From Guptibacillus hwajinpoensis (GTDB lineage Bacteria; Bacillota; Bacilli; Bacillales; Guptibacillaceae): a stretch of DNA of 64,000 nt. A program made the translations under genes and the position numbers. The stretch lies in NCBI RefSeq assembly GCF_020524165.1, contig NZ_JAIVKU010000004.1:930001-994000 (forward strand). Reading direction: 5' to 3'. The notes under the pieces were generated by a model, which ran no database searches, had not been told where the DNA came from, and saw only the letters and a list, made by a program, of their open reading frames with translations. Shown piece after piece: positions 47,444-57,547 of the stretch; position 1 is the first letter of the stretch; each line of letters starts with the position of its first letter.

Positions 47444-48490
47444 CTATTTCAATATGTTTAGGGCGGCTAGGCTTTCAGCAATTTGCACGGAATTCCACGC
47501 TGCCCCCTTCAGTAGATTATCAGAGACAATCCACATATGGAAGCCATTTTTTTGATTTAAATCTTTTCGAATACGACCGACAAAAACGTCTGATTTTCCT
47601 ACAGCATCAACAGGCATTGGATAAACTTGATTTGCAGGATCATCTTTCAGCGTAACTCCCGGCGCATTTTTCATGAGCTCTTTTATATCTTCTACACTTA
47701 CATCATTCTGCCCAATTTCAACGTATACTGATTCAGCGTGACCCGTTTCAATTGGAAGACGGACGCAAGTTGCTGCTACATGAAGCTCAGCATCGTGCAT
47801 AATTTTCTTTGTTTCATTTATCATTTTCATTTCTTCATAAGTAAATCCGTTTTCTTCAAATACATCGATTTGTGGGATGGCATTGAAAGCGATCGGATAG
47901 TGCTTCTTATCACCTTTGACCGGTAATATTTGTGGCTCATAGTTTTCACCATTTAGCACCGCTTGAGACTGCTCTTTCATTTCAGTTACGGCATTTGCAC
48001 CTGCACCTGAAACAGCTTGATAAGTAGAAACAATAATTTTAGAAAGGCCATACGTTTGTTTCAATGGCTCAAGTGCTGCAACCATTTGAATAGTAGAACA
48101 GTTTGGATTTGCGATAATCCCCTTGTGATCATTTAAATCCCCTTCGTTCACCTCTGGTACAACAAGAGGCACTTCCGGATCCATGCGGAATGCGCTTGTG
48201 TTATCAACAACAATCGCTCCGTGTTTAACCGCTTCTGGAGCAAGTGCTTTTGATACACCGCCACCTGCACTAAATAAGGCAAGCTGAACCCCTTCAAATG
48301 CTTCAGGCGTTGCTTCCTTTACCGTTAACTCCTGCCCTTTGAAGGTCACTTTCTTACCAGCTGAACGCGATGATGAAAGGAGCGTTAAGGTCGATATCGG
48401 AAAGTCTCGTTCCTCTAGTGTTTTGATCATTTGTTGTCCGACTGCCCCTGTTGCTCCAACTACTGCTACATGATATTTTTTCCCGCTCAT
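47444..48490 (-). CDS. asd: Aspartate-semialdehyde dehydrogenase
   Basis: Asd reduces aspartyl phosphate to aspartate semialdehyde with NADPH. The cofactor loop is GATGAVG (12-18) and the catalytic cysteine C131 (NPNCSTIQ). The conserved KLPIETGH-type segment appears as [12 protein letters not shown]. Length is 348. GGGAGGAG precedes the ATG. It follows spoVFB after a gap with a hairpin. Confidence 0.97.
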   Translation of the reverse strand: MSGKKYHVAVVGATGAVGQQMIKTLEERDFPISTLTLLSSSRSAGKKVTFKGQELTVKEATPEAFEGVQLALFSAGGGVSKALAPEAVKHGAIVVDNTSAFRMDPEVPLVVPEVNEGDLNDHKGIIANPNCSTIQMVAALEPLKQTYGLSKIIVSTYQAVSGAGANAVTEMKEQSQAVLNGENYEPQILPVKGDKKHYPIAFNAIPQIDVFEENGFTYEEMKMINETKKIMHDAELHVAATCVRLPIETGHAESVYVEIGQNDVSVEDIKELMKNAPGVTLKDDPANQVYPMPVDAVGKSDVFVGRIRKDLNQKNGFHMWIVSDNLLKGAAWNSVQIAESLAALNILK

Positions 48491-48536
48491 GACTTATTCT
48501 CCTCCCATATTCCATTCAAAATCCACCACAACAGAA

Positions 48537-48556
48537 GGAGAAACCGAGGTTTCTCC
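48537..48556 (-). terminator. Hairpin between spoVFB and asd, possible terminator
   Basis: A 9-bp perfect stem (GGAGAAACC / GGTTTCTCC) has a 2-base centre. On the minus strand TTCTGTTG follows, a poor U tract, so it may be a leader structure of asd rather than a full terminator. Confidence 0.5.
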
Positions 48557-48622
48557 CCATTCTTAGTGATTTTATTCTCTATTCTATCATAAACCTATTT
48601 TAAAGAAAGATAAATCAATTGG

Positions 48623-49216
48623 TTAATCCAAATACCTTTCGATTAGAACTGGCTGAAGCTGTCTGCCGAGAAGAGCTTTTTCAACTGTTTCTCTTAATGA
48701 TGGCATACGAGCGACTAACGAGTTCGGTTTTTTTACCGGATCATCCTGACCAAATGGGATAAAATAAATGTTCTTTGTGGACATCAGCCTTAAAATATTC
48801 GTACCGTTTAGTCCAAGTCCGTCGTTGGTAGAGATTCCTAACACGACAGGTTTCTCATTTCTTAAGGTTGCCTTCGCTCCCATAAGGACGGGAGACTCCG
48901 TCATTGCGTTTGCAAATTTACTAATTGAGTTCCCTGTTATAGGGGCAATCACCATACAATCAAGCGGTGTTTTTGGACCAAATGGTTCTGCCTTTACAAT
49001 CGAATTGACCGCTTCATTTCCAGTGATTTCTTCAATACGTGCAATCCAGTTTTCACCTTCACCAAAACGCGTATTTGTGTTCATAACCGTATGAGACACA
49101 AACGGAGTGACTTTTGCACCTAATTGAACAAGTTCTTCGATTTGAGGAACGACCGCATCATACGTACAGTGAGAGCCAGTTAAGCCAAACCCAATGTGTT
49201 TCCCTTTCAAACTCAT
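48623..49216 (-). CDS. spoVFB: Dipicolinate synthase subunit B
   Basis: SpoVFB is the flavoprotein-like subunit of dipicolinate synthase, made in the mother cell to produce the calcium chelator of the spore core. The fold is that of flavin-dependent Cys-decarboxylase-like proteins: GFGLTGSHCTY near the start and APITGNSISKFANAM in the middle. Length is 197. Its ATG overlaps the spoVFA stop (ATGA), and its ribosome-binding site lies inside spoVFA. Confidence 0.95.
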   Translation of the reverse strand: MSLKGKHIGFGLTGSHCTYDAVVPQIEELVQLGAKVTPFVSHTVMNTNTRFGEGENWIARIEEITGNEAVNSIVKAEPFGPKTPLDCMVIAPITGNSISKFANAMTESPVLMGAKATLRNEKPVVLGISTNDGLGLNGTNILRLMSTKNIYFIPFGQDDPVKKPNSLVARMPSLRETVEKALLGRQLQPVLIERYLD

Positions 49217-50115
49217 GGCGTGTTCTCCTTTCCATTCTGAGACCGTTCGATTAATAACTGAGTCAGAACATTTGCGATAATCTTCCCAGCTGTTTTAGGA
49301 GCTACAATTCCAGGAAGTCCTGGTGCAAGCAGGGCTTTAATCCCTCTTTTTTCCGCATAACGAAAATCAGTACCACCCGGTTTTGAAGCTAAATCAATCA
49401 CAAGCGTATGACTCGGCATTTTGGCGATGACCTGTGATGTGACGATTTGCACTGGAATAGTGTTAATACAAACGTCGAGATTAGAAACGTGATTGGCGAG
49501 GTCAGATAAATGAAATGGTTTTAAGCCCATCTCCGTAATCCTTGCTAGATGTTCTGGCTTTCTAGCCCCTACGCTAACATTCGCACCAAGCGCATCGAAG
49601 GTTCTAGCGACAGACATCCCTACGCGACCGAGCCCTAGTACAGCAATATTTGATTGATGGATGGTAATGTCTGTGTGTTGTATGACCATCATGACCGTTC
49701 CTTCAACCGTCGGAATGGAATTATAAATAGCTACATCATCTCGTTCAAATAGCCGAATCAATGTTCTGGATGCTTCTGACACCATTCCATTTAAACAACT
49801 GTTACTGATCCCACTATAAATCGTACAATGCTCTGGAGTTTGTTTTAATTGATCAGCTGTTAACACAACTTTTTCGTTCGAGAAAATCGTATCAACTTCT
49901 CCTTCAATCGTTGTACCACTGACTGGAAGGACAATTGCATCAAGGGTATTTAGCTTAACTTCATCTAACGTGCATTTTGTTGCACCAGTAAATCCATGAT
50001 CAAGCTGATCGAAACCGATTAAATACACATTTGCATTCAGTTCAGTCAGCTTTCGAATAATTTCAAGCTGGCGGGCATCACCGCCAATGACAGCGATATG
50101 TTGATTCGTTAGCAT
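49213..50115 (-). CDS. spoVFA: Dipicolinate synthase subunit A
   Basis: SpoVFA is the dehydrogenase-like subunit of dipicolinate synthase. An N-terminal domain with IAVIGGDAR is followed by a Rossmann domain with IAVLGLGRVG for NAD(P) binding. Length is 300 from the ATG at 50115, which has GGGGAGG upstream; the open frame to 50139 lacks its own site. It is grouped upstream of asd-dapG-dapA, which make its substrate. A sigma-K-like promoter lies upstream. Confidence 0.95.
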   Translation of the reverse strand: MLTNQHIAVIGGDARQLEIIRKLTELNANVYLIGFDQLDHGFTGATKCTLDEVKLNTLDAIVLPVSGTTIEGEVDTIFSNEKVVLTADQLKQTPEHCTIYSGISNSCLNGMVSEASRTLIRLFERDDVAIYNSIPTVEGTVMMVIQHTDITIHQSNIAVLGLGRVGMSVARTFDALGANVSVGARKPEHLARITEMGLKPFHLSDLANHVSNLDVCINTIPVQIVTSQVIAKMPSHTLVIDLASKPGGTDFRYAEKRGIKALLAPGLPGIVAPKTAGKIIANVLTQLLIERSQNGKENTP

Positions 50116-50171
50116 CGTTCCTCCCCTTTCCTTTTCCACGTCTTACTACGGGGATTATTGTAATTTCTCAA

Positions 50172-50199
50172 CATTCTATGTGGTGTATGCCCGCTTGGT
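50172..50199 (-). promoter_or_regulatory. Possible sigma-K promoter of spoVFAB
   Basis: On the minus strand AC, a 17-bp spacer and CATAGAATG (complement of 50172-50180) match the sigma-K pattern AC-N16/17-CATAnnnTA with one mismatch. It lies 57 bp before spoVFA, which is sigma-K controlled in B. subtilis. Confidence 0.5.
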
Positions 50200-50220
50200 G
50201 AATCATGTAGCGTATCCGTT

Positions 50221-50463
50221 TTATTCCTTCTGATGATTTTGAAGAATGATCATATCGCGACCAATGGTTTCAATGTGATCCCACGGGATTGAGACCTCTT
50301 GTTCCTTTCGCTTTAACCCCATCCAAGAAGATTTTGGAATGATTAATTCTTTTAATACGCCTGTCTTCTCATCAAACAAAAAATCGGTCTGTCCTAATAC
50401 GCCAAGCTTACGTCCTTTTTCAATATCAATAAGCTCTTTCCCACTAAGCTGACTTAATCGCAT
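50221..50463 (-). CDS. ymxH: PRC-barrel sporulation protein YlmC/YmxH
   Basis: This is an 80-residue PRC-barrel protein of the YlmC/YmxH family. It begins MRLSQLSGKE and has the barrel phrase LGVLGQTDFLFD. No membrane segment is present. The ATG at 50463 has GAGGAGGG upstream. It sits between mlpA and spoVFA as in B. subtilis. Its function is unknown; expression during sporulation is reported for family members. Confidence 0.9.
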   Translation of the reverse strand: MRLSQLSGKELIDIEKGRKLGVLGQTDFLFDEKTGVLKELIIPKSSWMGLKRKEQEVSIPWDHIETIGRDMIILQNHQKE

Positions 50464-50530
50464 AATAGGCCCTCCTCATTCACTGGTTGATAATCTTAGT
50501 CTATGAGAGATCCTTTCTTGGAAGACATGA

Positions 50531-50560
50531 AAAAACCCGCCTCATTCAGGCGGGTTTATG
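50531..50560 (-). terminator. Intrinsic terminator after mlpA
   Basis: A 10-bp perfect stem (AAACCCGCCT / AGGCGGGTTT) has a 5-base loop. On the minus strand TTTTTTCATG follows. Confidence 0.9.
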
Positions 50561-50562
50561 TT

Positions 50563-51804
50563 TTATGACCTCATACCACTCGGCAACTTGCCATTCGGGC
50601 TAATAAGGGAACAAGAAAATTCATCTGTAAACATGGATTGAATCATCTCGTTTACTTTTTCGTGATTTACGCTTTCAATGTTTGTAATGATATCATCAAG
50701 CGAGCGATGCTGGTTTAATAGCAATTCATTCTTTCCATTTCGACTCATACGACTGTTTGTGCTCTCAAGACTAAGCATTAAATTTCCTTTTAATTGTTCT
50801 TTACAGTTCTTTAATTCTTTCGAGGTGATGCCATCCCGCTTAAAGTCCTGAAGCGTCTTTTGAATGGTTTCATATAAACGATCAAGTTGATTCTGAGCTG
50901 TGCCTGCATAAATCGTTAGTAAACCGCTATCTTGATAAGCAGAATGGTATGAGAACACTGAGTAAGCAAGACCTTGATCTTCGCGAACGTCCTGGAAGAG
51001 ACGGCTACTCATGCTACCACCAAGCACATTGTTCATTACAATTAAGCTGTAAATATCCTCTGTTCCGAACGGCAACCCAGCATAACCTAGGCATAAATGG
51101 GCTTGCTCCGTTTCTTTTTGGCGGGCGATTTGCCCAGAGTGGAACGTTGGTGCCTGTACTTCAGGTTTTCCAGCAGGGGTTTCCCAATGCTCGAATGCCG
51201 CTTCGACTTTTTGCATAAAGGACTCGTCTATATTTCCAGCAATGGATACGACGATATTGTCAGGAGTATAGTGCGTTTGCATATACTGACGAAGCGTATC
51301 TCCAGAAAAGTCTTTCAACGTCTCTTCCGTTCCGAGAATTGGCATCGCAAGTTCATGATCACCATAGCTTGCTTGACTGAGCATATCATGAACAATGTCA
51401 TCTGGCGTATCTTCATACATTTTAATTTCTTCGTGCACAACGTTCTTCTCTTTCGCAAGCTCTCCTGCTTCAAACGTTGACTGGAAAAACATATCCGTTA
51501 ACACATCAAGCGCATAATCTGCATGCTCATCCAGAACCTTTGCGTAATAACACGTATACTCTTTTGATGTAAACGCATTAACTTGACCGCCAATGCTATC
51601 AAAGGATTCAGCGATTTCTTTAGCACTACGCTTCTCCGTACCTTTAAAAAACATATGTTCAAGAAAATGAGACACGCCGTTTAATTCTTTAGGCTCAAAA
51701 CGAGAACCGGTTCCAATCCAAATTCCAATGGCAACCGATCGAACTGTTGGGATATTTTCTAACACTACTCTTACACCGTTTTTGCACGTTACTTTATTTA
51801 TCAA
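50563..51804 (-). CDS. mlpA: M16-family zinc peptidase MlpA (YmxG)
   Basis: This is a mitochondrial-processing-peptidase-like enzyme of 413 residues. The inverted zinc motif H46-F-L-E49-H50 is intact, with the third ligand in VHEEIKMYEDTP. In B. subtilis it is linked to control of aprE and sporulation-phase proteolysis. The start is TTG at 51804 with CAGGAGG at good spacing. It lies between ylxY and ymxH. It is the third M16 protein in the window and the only stand-alone one. Confidence 0.93.
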   Translation of the reverse strand: MINKVTCKNGVRVVLENIPTVRSVAIGIWIGTGSRFEPKELNGVSHFLEHMFFKGTEKRSAKEIAESFDSIGGQVNAFTSKEYTCYYAKVLDEHADYALDVLTDMFFQSTFEAGELAKEKNVVHEEIKMYEDTPDDIVHDMLSQASYGDHELAMPILGTEETLKDFSGDTLRQYMQTHYTPDNIVVSIAGNIDESFMQKVEAAFEHWETPAGKPEVQAPTFHSGQIARQKETEQAHLCLGYAGLPFGTEDIYSLIVMNNVLGGSMSSRLFQDVREDQGLAYSVFSYHSAYQDSGLLTIYAGTAQNQLDRLYETIQKTLQDFKRDGITSKELKNCKEQLKGNLMLSLESTNSRMSRNGKNELLLNQHRSLDDIITNIESVNHEKVNEMIQSMFTDEFSCSLISPNGKLPSGMRS

Positions 51805-51887
51805 GCTTGTTCCTCCTGTATCGAACCATTATGTTTCGTAATACTCCAAAATTACTATATCATTAATGAAGAATTGACACAATTCTA

Positions 51888-52844
51888 TCACCTTTTCTCA
51901 ACTCGCTTTGAATCTAATACCTGTGAAACGGTGCCTAACTGATAGCCTCTTTTTTCAACTCCACGAATGAGCGCTTCTAGACTTTTCTCAGTTGGTTCAG
52001 TCGGATGCATCAAAACAAGCGCTCCAGCATGCACATTTTGTAATACTTTTGCTGTTAAGGCTTGTGGTGCAGGCTTTTTCCAATCCACTGTATCGACTGA
52101 CCATAACACGGTTTGCATTCCAAGCTCATCTGCGATCTGGACGGCATTGTTAGCATAGCTACCACTAGGAGGAGCAAAAACAACGGGCTTTTTATCAAGG
52201 GTTGCTTCAATTACTTGATTTGTATCCTCAAGCTCTTTCCGAATGGCCGCATCACTTAACTGTTTTAAGTCAGGATGAGAGTATGCATGATTTCCAATCT
52301 CATGGCCTTCTTCATCAAGCATTCGTACCATATCAGGGTTTTTCTTTGCCCAGGAACCATCGAGAAAGAATGTAGCGTGCACGTTATACTTTTTTAACTG
52401 CTGTAGCATGTCAGGTAAATATTCTTCCCCCCATGCCACATTAATCATAAAAGCCACCATTGGCTTGTTTGGATTTCCTTTGTAGACGGCAGTAGGTTCA
52501 AGGTCGTCTAACTGAATATCAGGTTCAACCTCTTTTCGAACAAGCATCTCTTCATTAAAGGCTTTCCCTTTCATTTTCGCATAAGATTCTTCTGCATCAA
52601 CGACGACTCCATTATACCCAGGAATCCCTTTCCATACACGATCAATGACTGCATTTGCAGGAGGAATATCTGTCCGTTCCTTTGCTTGTAAAATTTCTTC
52701 ATATAATGGACTCCCATTGACGCTAATCGCCGCTTGTTCTTTTAAATCAGTCAAATACATCGATGTGTAGGGGTTCTGAAGTGAACCTGCTGCTACGCCT
52801 AAGATCATAATAAACACAATGAATTGTACCCAGGATTTCTTCAT
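51888..52844 (-). CDS. ylxY: Polysaccharide-deacetylase-like sporulation protein YlxY
   Basis: YlxY has an N-terminal signal or anchor helix (about 5-22) and a NodB-like domain at about 125-310. The second metal motif is present (GNHAYSH). The first motif, normally TFDDG, reads FMINVAWGEE, so the usual catalytic Asp pair is missing. Others of this family share the INVAWG wording, so it may be a non-enzymatic or atypical member. Length is 318. It follows pnp, as in B. subtilis. Confidence 0.9.
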   Translation of the reverse strand: MKKSWVQFIVFIMILGVAAGSLQNPYTSMYLTDLKEQAAISVNGSPLYEEILQAKERTDIPPANAVIDRVWKGIPGYNGVVVDAEESYAKMKGKAFNEEMLVRKEVEPDIQLDDLEPTAVYKGNPNKPMVAFMINVAWGEEYLPDMLQQLKKYNVHATFFLDGSWAKKNPDMVRMLDEEGHEIGNHAYSHPDLKQLSDAAIRKELEDTNQVIEATLDKKPVVFAPPSGSYANNAVQIADELGMQTVLWSVDTVDWKKPAPQALTAKVLQNVHAGALVLMHPTEPTEKSLEALIRGVEKRGYQLGTVSQVLDSKRVEKR

Positions 52845-52946
52845 TCATCTGCCCCCTTTTGTACAAAAATATGTTGATGGGGCAAGCTCTAGAACCAGGA
52901 TCACTTGAATCACAATTTTCCAACGAGAGAACTACTCTTCAAAAAC

Positions 52947-52979
52947 AAAAAAAAGAATCCGGCCTCAGCCGAATTCTTT
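52947..52979 (-). terminator. Intrinsic terminator at the end of pnp
   Basis: Arms AAGAATCCGGC and GCCGAATTCTT form an 11-bp stem with one G-T pair and a 4-base loop, touching the pnp stop. On the minus strand eight T residues follow. Confidence 0.9.
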
Positions 52980-55095
52980 AGCTCTTTTGACTTTGTTCCT
53001 CCCGCTCACGCTGTTCTTTTAAAATCTCTTTGCGTGATAGGTTAACGCGTCCTTGCTTGTCGATTTCTTTTACTTTTACCATAATTTCGTCACCGATCGA
53101 GACAACATCTTCTACTTTGTTTGTACGCTCTTCAGCTAGTTCAGAAATATGAACGAGGCCCTCTTTCCCAGCAAATAGCTCAACGAACGCACCAAATTTC
53201 TCTACTCGTTTCACTTTACCAAGATAAGTTGTACCTACTTCAACTTCTCTAACAAGATCTTCGATGATCTTCTTCGCTTTTGCGTTCATTTCTTGTTCAG
53301 TAGAAGAAATGAAGATTGAACCGTCCTGCTCAATATCAATTTTCACGCCAGTTTCTTCAATAATCTTATTGATAATTTTACCGCTTGGTCCAATTACGTC
53401 GCGGATTTTATCTGGCTTAATTGACATTGTTAAGATTTTCGGTGCATATGCAGAAAGCTCTGTACGCGGTTCGTTGATCGCACTCATCATATTTTCAAGA
53501 ATGGCAAGACGACCGTTTTTCGCCTGCTCTAGAGCCTGACGAAGAATATCTTCGTTAATTCCAGAAATTTTAATATCCATTTGAAGAGCCGTTACACCTT
53601 GCTTCGTTCCAGCTACTTTAAAGTCCATGTCACCAAGTGCATCTTCCATGCCTTGAATGTCAGTAAGAACTGTTACATCTTCGCCATCACTAACGAGTCC
53701 CATGGCAATACCTGCAACTGGTGCTTTAATCGGTACACCTGCATCCATCATCGCAAGCGTACTTGCACAGATACTTGCTTGTGAAGTCGAACCATTCGAT
53801 TCAAGTACTTCTGATACAAGTCGAATCGTATACGGGAAGTCTTTCTCTGACGGAATCACCTGTTCAAGAGCACGTTCACCAAGGGCACCATGACCAATTT
53901 CCCGACGACCTGGTCCACGCATTGGACCTGTTTCGCCAACACTGAATTTAGGGAAGTTATAGTGATGCATGAATCGCTTCGATTCTTCTGTCCCAAGGCC
54001 ATCAAGGATCTGAACGTCACCAAGTGCTCCAAGTGTACAAATGCTAAGCGCTTGAGTTTGTCCACGAGTGAACAATCCTGAGCCGTGTGTTCTTGAAAGA
54101 ATGCCGACTTCTGAATCTAGCGGGCGAATTTCATCAACGCCACGTCCGTCTGGCCTTACTTTGTCTTTCAAAATTAAGCGACGAACTTCTTGCTTTACGA
54201 AGCTATTCAAAATAGACTTCACTTCTTCAGCGCTATAGTCTTCACTTTCTTCATAAGCTTCCGTTGCTTGCGTCATAACAGCATCAATTGCTTCCTGTCT
54301 TGCATGCTTCTCAATGACTTTTACAGCTTCTTTAATATCTGTAAGGTACTGCTCACTAAGCTTCGCTTCAAGCGTTTCGTCTGCTTGTTGCAGCACAACT
54401 TCACGCTTTTCTTTTCCGACAGCTTCGATGATTTCTTCCTGGAATGAAATCAGACGCTTTATTTCCTGGTGTCCAAATAGGATCCCTTCAAGCATTGTTT
54501 CTTCTGGAACTTCTTCAGCGCCAGCTTCAACCATGTTGATGGCATCTTTTGTACCGGCTACTGTTAAGTGGATGTCACTTTGTTCAAGCTGTTCAACGTT
54601 AGGATTCACGATGAACTTTCCATCAACGCGTCCAACAAGTACGCCTGCAATTGGACCATCAAATGGCAGATCACTAATTCCAAGTGCTAGAGATGAACCG
54701 AACATTGCTGCCATCTCAGAAGAACAGTTCTGATCAACGCTCATGACTGTGCTCACGACTTGAACTTCATTACGGAAACCATCTGGGAATAAAGGACGAA
54801 TCGGGCGGTCAATTAAACGACTCGCAAGAATTGCCTTCTCACTCGGACGGCCTTCACGCTTGATGAAACCTCCAGGAATCTTACCTACTGCATATAATCG
54901 TTCTTCATAGTTAACCGTTAGTGGGAAAAACGGAAGGTCTTTTGGCTCTTTAGAACCTGTAACCGTTGCTAGTACAGCCGTATCGCCGTAGCGAATCAAT
55001 GCTGCACCGCTCGCCTGTTTCGCCAGCTGACCAATCTCAACCGACAATTCGCGACCAGCCCAATCAATTGAAAACACTTGCTTCTCTTGTGCCAT
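52978..55095 (-). CDS. pnp: Polyribonucleotide nucleotidyltransferase (PNPase)
   Basis: PNPase degrades RNA 3' to 5' with phosphate and is part of the bacillus RNA-degradation network with RNase Y. Two RNase PH domains (about 10-230 and 310-545), a KH domain (about 550-615, [10 protein letters not shown]) and an S1 domain (about 620-690) are all present. Length is 705. The ATG at 55095 has AGAGGAG 11 bases upstream, a long spacing; the frame extends to 55116 without better support. It follows rpsO. Confidence 0.97.
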   Translation of the reverse strand: MAQEKQVFSIDWAGRELSVEIGQLAKQASGAALIRYGDTAVLATVTGSKEPKDLPFFPLTVNYEERLYAVGKIPGGFIKREGRPSEKAILASRLIDRPIRPLFPDGFRNEVQVVSTVMSVDQNCSSEMAAMFGSSLALGISDLPFDGPIAGVLVGRVDGKFIVNPNVEQLEQSDIHLTVAGTKDAINMVEAGAEEVPEETMLEGILFGHQEIKRLISFQEEIIEAVGKEKREVVLQQADETLEAKLSEQYLTDIKEAVKVIEKHARQEAIDAVMTQATEAYEESEDYSAEEVKSILNSFVKQEVRRLILKDKVRPDGRGVDEIRPLDSEVGILSRTHGSGLFTRGQTQALSICTLGALGDVQILDGLGTEESKRFMHHYNFPKFSVGETGPMRGPGRREIGHGALGERALEQVIPSEKDFPYTIRLVSEVLESNGSTSQASICASTLAMMDAGVPIKAPVAGIAMGLVSDGEDVTVLTDIQGMEDALGDMDFKVAGTKQGVTALQMDIKISGINEDILRQALEQAKNGRLAILENMMSAINEPRTELSAYAPKILTMSIKPDKIRDVIGPSGKIINKIIEETGVKIDIEQDGSIFISSTEQEMNAKAKKIIEDLVREVEVGTTYLGKVKRVEKFGAFVELFAGKEGLVHISELAEERTNKVEDVVSIGDEIMVKVKEIDKQGRVNLSRKEILKEQREREEQSQKS

Positions 55096-55136
55096 TAATG
55101 TGAGAACTCCTCTCATCCAATAAAATCATTTCTTTT

Positions 55137-55142
55137 ATTATA
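55137..55142 (-). promoter_or_regulatory. Possible pnp promoter -10
   Basis: A perfect TATAAT on the minus strand lies 41 bp before pnp and downstream of the rpsO terminator. The -35 region (TTTTAG at 17 bp) is poor. Confidence 0.45.
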
Positions 55143-55199
55143 CCCTAACCTTTTTGCTTCTAAAAAGAAAGGAAGAAATCTATGTATTTTTAACCTAAT

Positions 55200-55226
55200 A
55201 AAAAAGCGGGAAATATCCCGCTTTTC
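55200..55226 (-). terminator. Intrinsic terminator after rpsO
   Basis: A 10-bp perfect stem (AAAAGCGGGA / TCCCGCTTTT) has a 4-base loop. On the minus strand TTTTTATTAGG follows. Confidence 0.9.
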
Positions 55227-55233
55227 TGAATCA

Positions 55234-55503
55234 TTATCGACGTAGACCAAGTTCTTTGATAAGTTCGCGGTAACGAGTAACGTCTTTGTTACGAAGATAC
55301 GTTAAAAGATTACGGCGTTTACCAACCATCTTAAGAAGACCGCGACGAGAGTGGTGGTCTTTCTTGTGGAAACGTAGATGATCGTTCAAATTGTTGATTT
55401 CCTCAGTAAGGACAGCGATTTGAACCTCTGGAGAACCAGTATCATTCTCGTGAGTTTTGAACTTAGTGATAAGCTCTTGCTTACGCTCTTGTGTGATTGC
55501 CAT
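55234..55503 (-). CDS. rpsO: 30S ribosomal protein S15
   Basis: S15 is an 89-residue primary 16S rRNA-binding protein. The start [10 protein letters not shown] and the RNA-binding segment [18 protein letters not shown] are canonical. The ATG at 55503 has an ideal AAGGAGGTGA; the longer frame to 55545 runs into the leader RNA. It has its own promoter and a structured leader, and a strong terminator follows. Confidence 0.99.
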   Translation of the reverse strand: MAITQERKQELITKFKTHENDTGSPEVQIAVLTEEINNLNDHLRFHKKDHHSRRGLLKMVGKRRNLLTYLRNKDVTRYRELIKELGLRR

Positions 55504-55590
55504 CCGTTTCACCTCCTTAATTTCTAATCCCCTGATACCGCGCAAACGTCGGTGACTCGATTGCCCAGTATAGGTTGTGTACTTGTCGTA
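55504..55590 (-). promoter_or_regulatory. S15-type rpsO leader RNA
   Basis: The leader just upstream of rpsO contains the segments GAGTCACCGACG, GCGCGGTATCAGGGG and ATTAGAAATTAAGGAGG, which I recognise from the autoregulatory rpsO leaders of Bacillus and Geobacillus, where free S15 binds and blocks translation. The ribosome-binding site is part of the element. Folding was not computed. Confidence 0.65.
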
Positions 55591-55598
55591 CAGATAAT

Positions 55599-55627
55599 AG
55601 ATTACAGGTTTTTGTTCTAAAATGCAA
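55599..55627 (-). promoter_or_regulatory. Sigma-A promoter of rpsO
   Basis: TTGCAT (complement of 55622-55627), a 17-bp spacer and TAATCT (complement of 55599-55604) lie between the ribF stop and the rpsO leader. Confidence 0.7.
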
Positions 55628-55634
55628 GGGAAAT

Positions 55635-56567
55635 CTATTTCAAGATTTTCCTTGCATCTTTCGCATCTTGACCAATTTGAGCAATCAGATCATCAACCGA
55701 TGAGAATTTAACTTCTCCTCGAATCTTTTGATGAAATTCAACCTCAACCTGCTGACCATATAAGTCACCGCTAAAATCAAATACATGCACTTCAAGTGAC
55801 GGCTGATCTGGCTTTTCTTCATAAAACGTTGGTTTATACCCTACGTTACAGACACCATTCATCCACTCATTTTTAACGCGCATCCGAACAGCATAGACCC
55901 CTGTAGCCGGAACAAGGTAGTCGTCCTTAAGATCAACGTTTGCGGTCGGAAATCCAATTGTACGGCCACGCTGATCTCCCTGGACCACGGTTCCTTTTAC
56001 AACATAGCGGCGACCAAGAACGGCTTCAACGTTCTCCACTGCACCATCACGTATATATGAACGAATAAGAGTTGAACTAACTTTTTCATCCTGCTGTGAA
56101 ACTTTATCAATAACGGTTTGATCAAACTGATTTCGCGAATGGAAAGGAAGCGAATCCATTGTACCTCTTCCTTTGCTTCCATATGTATAATCAAACCCAG
56201 CGACAACGTGTACGACAGATAAAGCAATAAGATAATCGTCTACAAATTGTTGTGGGGTGATTCCAGCAATGGTTTGGTCAAATTTCACAATATAGAGAAC
56301 ATCAATCCCCATGCCTTCAATAAGGTCGATTTTATCATCAAGCGGCGTAATGGCTTTTGTTTGAGGAGTGGACTTCCCTAAAACGACTGAAGGGTGAGGA
56401 TAGAACGTCATCACTGCTGACTCAATACCTTTCTCATCAGCAATCTTTTTCGCAGTCGAAATTACTTTCTGATGACCACGGTGAATGCCATCAAAATACC
56501 CTAGCGCCATGACCGCTGGATGGTCAGCTTTTAATTGATGTGGATGCGATAAATAAATAGTCTTCAA
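55635..56567 (-). CDS. ribF: Bifunctional riboflavin kinase / FAD synthetase
   Basis: The enzyme makes FMN and FAD from riboflavin. The N-terminal FMN adenylyltransferase domain has [11 protein letters not shown] near residue 24; the C-terminal flavokinase domain has [11 protein letters not shown] near 200. It is called ribC in B. subtilis. I start it at the TTG at 56567, which gives [10 protein letters not shown], matching the family, and has AAGGTG 6 bases upstream; a GTG at 56576 lies within that site. Length is 310. It follows truB by 18 bp. Confidence 0.95.
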   Translation of the reverse strand: MKTIYLSHPHQLKADHPAVMALGYFDGIHRGHQKVISTAKKIADEKGIESAVMTFYPHPSVVLGKSTPQTKAITPLDDKIDLIEGMGIDVLYIVKFDQTIAGITPQQFVDDYLIALSVVHVVAGFDYTYGSKGRGTMDSLPFHSRNQFDQTVIDKVSQQDEKVSSTLIRSYIRDGAVENVEAVLGRRYVVKGTVVQGDQRGRTIGFPTANVDLKDDYLVPATGVYAVRMRVKNEWMNGVCNVGYKPTFYEEKPDQPSLEVHVFDFSGDLYGQQVEVEFHQKIRGEVKFSSVDDLIAQIGQDAKDARKILK

Positions 56568-56585
56568 CGGTTTCACCTTCTTACT

Positions 56586-57482
56586 TCATCTCGAAAACAC
56601 TTTCTCAGGCTTCATTAAGCCAGGTTTCTCAGGATGTTTTTGATAGATTGCTATTGCTTCTCCGTTATTATTGTACATAACAAGCCGATCGTCTGTCATC
56701 TCATCCACCTGAGGAAGTACAGCTCCATTTTGAAGTTTTGCTTCAAGCTCAGGTGCTACTGTTAATGATGGCATGGTGGAAAGAGCATATTCCATCGGGA
56801 AGAGAGAGAGCGTTTCCTCTTCTATCATCTGTTTTATCTGATCAAATGTCAAACATTCTTCTAGTTTAAATGGGCCAGAAGCCGTTCGAATTAAAAAAGA
56901 CATATGAGCTGGATAGCCAAGGTACTCACCAATATCAACAGCAAGTGTTCGGATATAAGTCCCCTTACTGCAAGTGACTCGTACAGGAATTGAAATAGTT
57001 CCATCTTCTTCTCTTACCTCACCAATTCGATCAAGCTCATGAATGGTCACTTGACGAGACGGACGCTCAACAACCTCTCCTTTAAATGCATACTCATATA
57101 GTTTTTTCCCATTTATTTTAACGGCTGAATACATAGGCGGAACTTGCTCAATCTTTCCTCTGAACGCAGCAAGTGCTTTTTCAATTTCGTTCGTTGAAGG
57201 AATTTTCTCTACCTTCTTTTCCTCCACTTTATCGCCAGATGCGTCTTCCGTTGTCGTTGAAAACCCAAGTGTAATCACGGCTTCATACGTTTTCGAGAAA
57301 TCTGTCATATATTGAGCTACTTTTGTTGCTCTTCCAATACATAACGGTAAAACACCTGTTACATCAGGATCCAGTGTTCCCGTATGACCAACTTTTTTTG
57401 TGTGCAAAAGCTTTCTTGTCACGGCGACACAATCATGAGAAGTCATTCCCGCCGGTTTTTTTAAAGGTAATATTCCGTTCAT
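56586..57482 (-). CDS. truB: tRNA pseudouridine-55 synthase TruB
   Basis: TruB makes the T-loop pseudouridine 55 of tRNAs. The catalytic aspartate is D38 in GHTGTLDPDVTGVLPL; the first-motif sequence KPAGMTSHD precedes it. A PUA-like C-terminal region follows. The ATG at 57482 has AAAGGAGG upstream, and the 15-codon extension to 57527 is rejected. Length is 298. It is followed by ribF. Confidence 0.97.
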   Translation of the reverse strand: MNGILPLKKPAGMTSHDCVAVTRKLLHTKKVGHTGTLDPDVTGVLPLCIGRATKVAQYMTDFSKTYEAVITLGFSTTTEDASGDKVEEKKVEKIPSTNEIEKALAAFRGKIEQVPPMYSAVKINGKKLYEYAFKGEVVERPSRQVTIHELDRIGEVREEDGTISIPVRVTCSKGTYIRTLAVDIGEYLGYPAHMSFLIRTASGPFKLEECLTFDQIKQMIEEETLSLFPMEYALSTMPSLTVAPELEAKLQNGAVLPQVDEMTDDRLVMYNNNGEAIAIYQKHPEKPGLMKPEKVFSR

Positions 57483-57547
57483 TCTCTTCCTCCTTTCACT
57501 CTGATGACATAGAGAAAGGATAGACATTCCTGCCTATCCTTTCCTTC

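Noticed and set aside
48491..48622. Lysine riboswitch in front of asd-dapG-dapA
   Set aside because: The gap is only 132 bp with one simple hairpin; the L-box needs a much longer multi-helix leader.
54314..54733. Plus-strand open frame of 139 codons inside pnp
   Set aside because: It is antisense to a conserved PNPase domain; Ser/Pro-rich composition is typical of a shadow frame.
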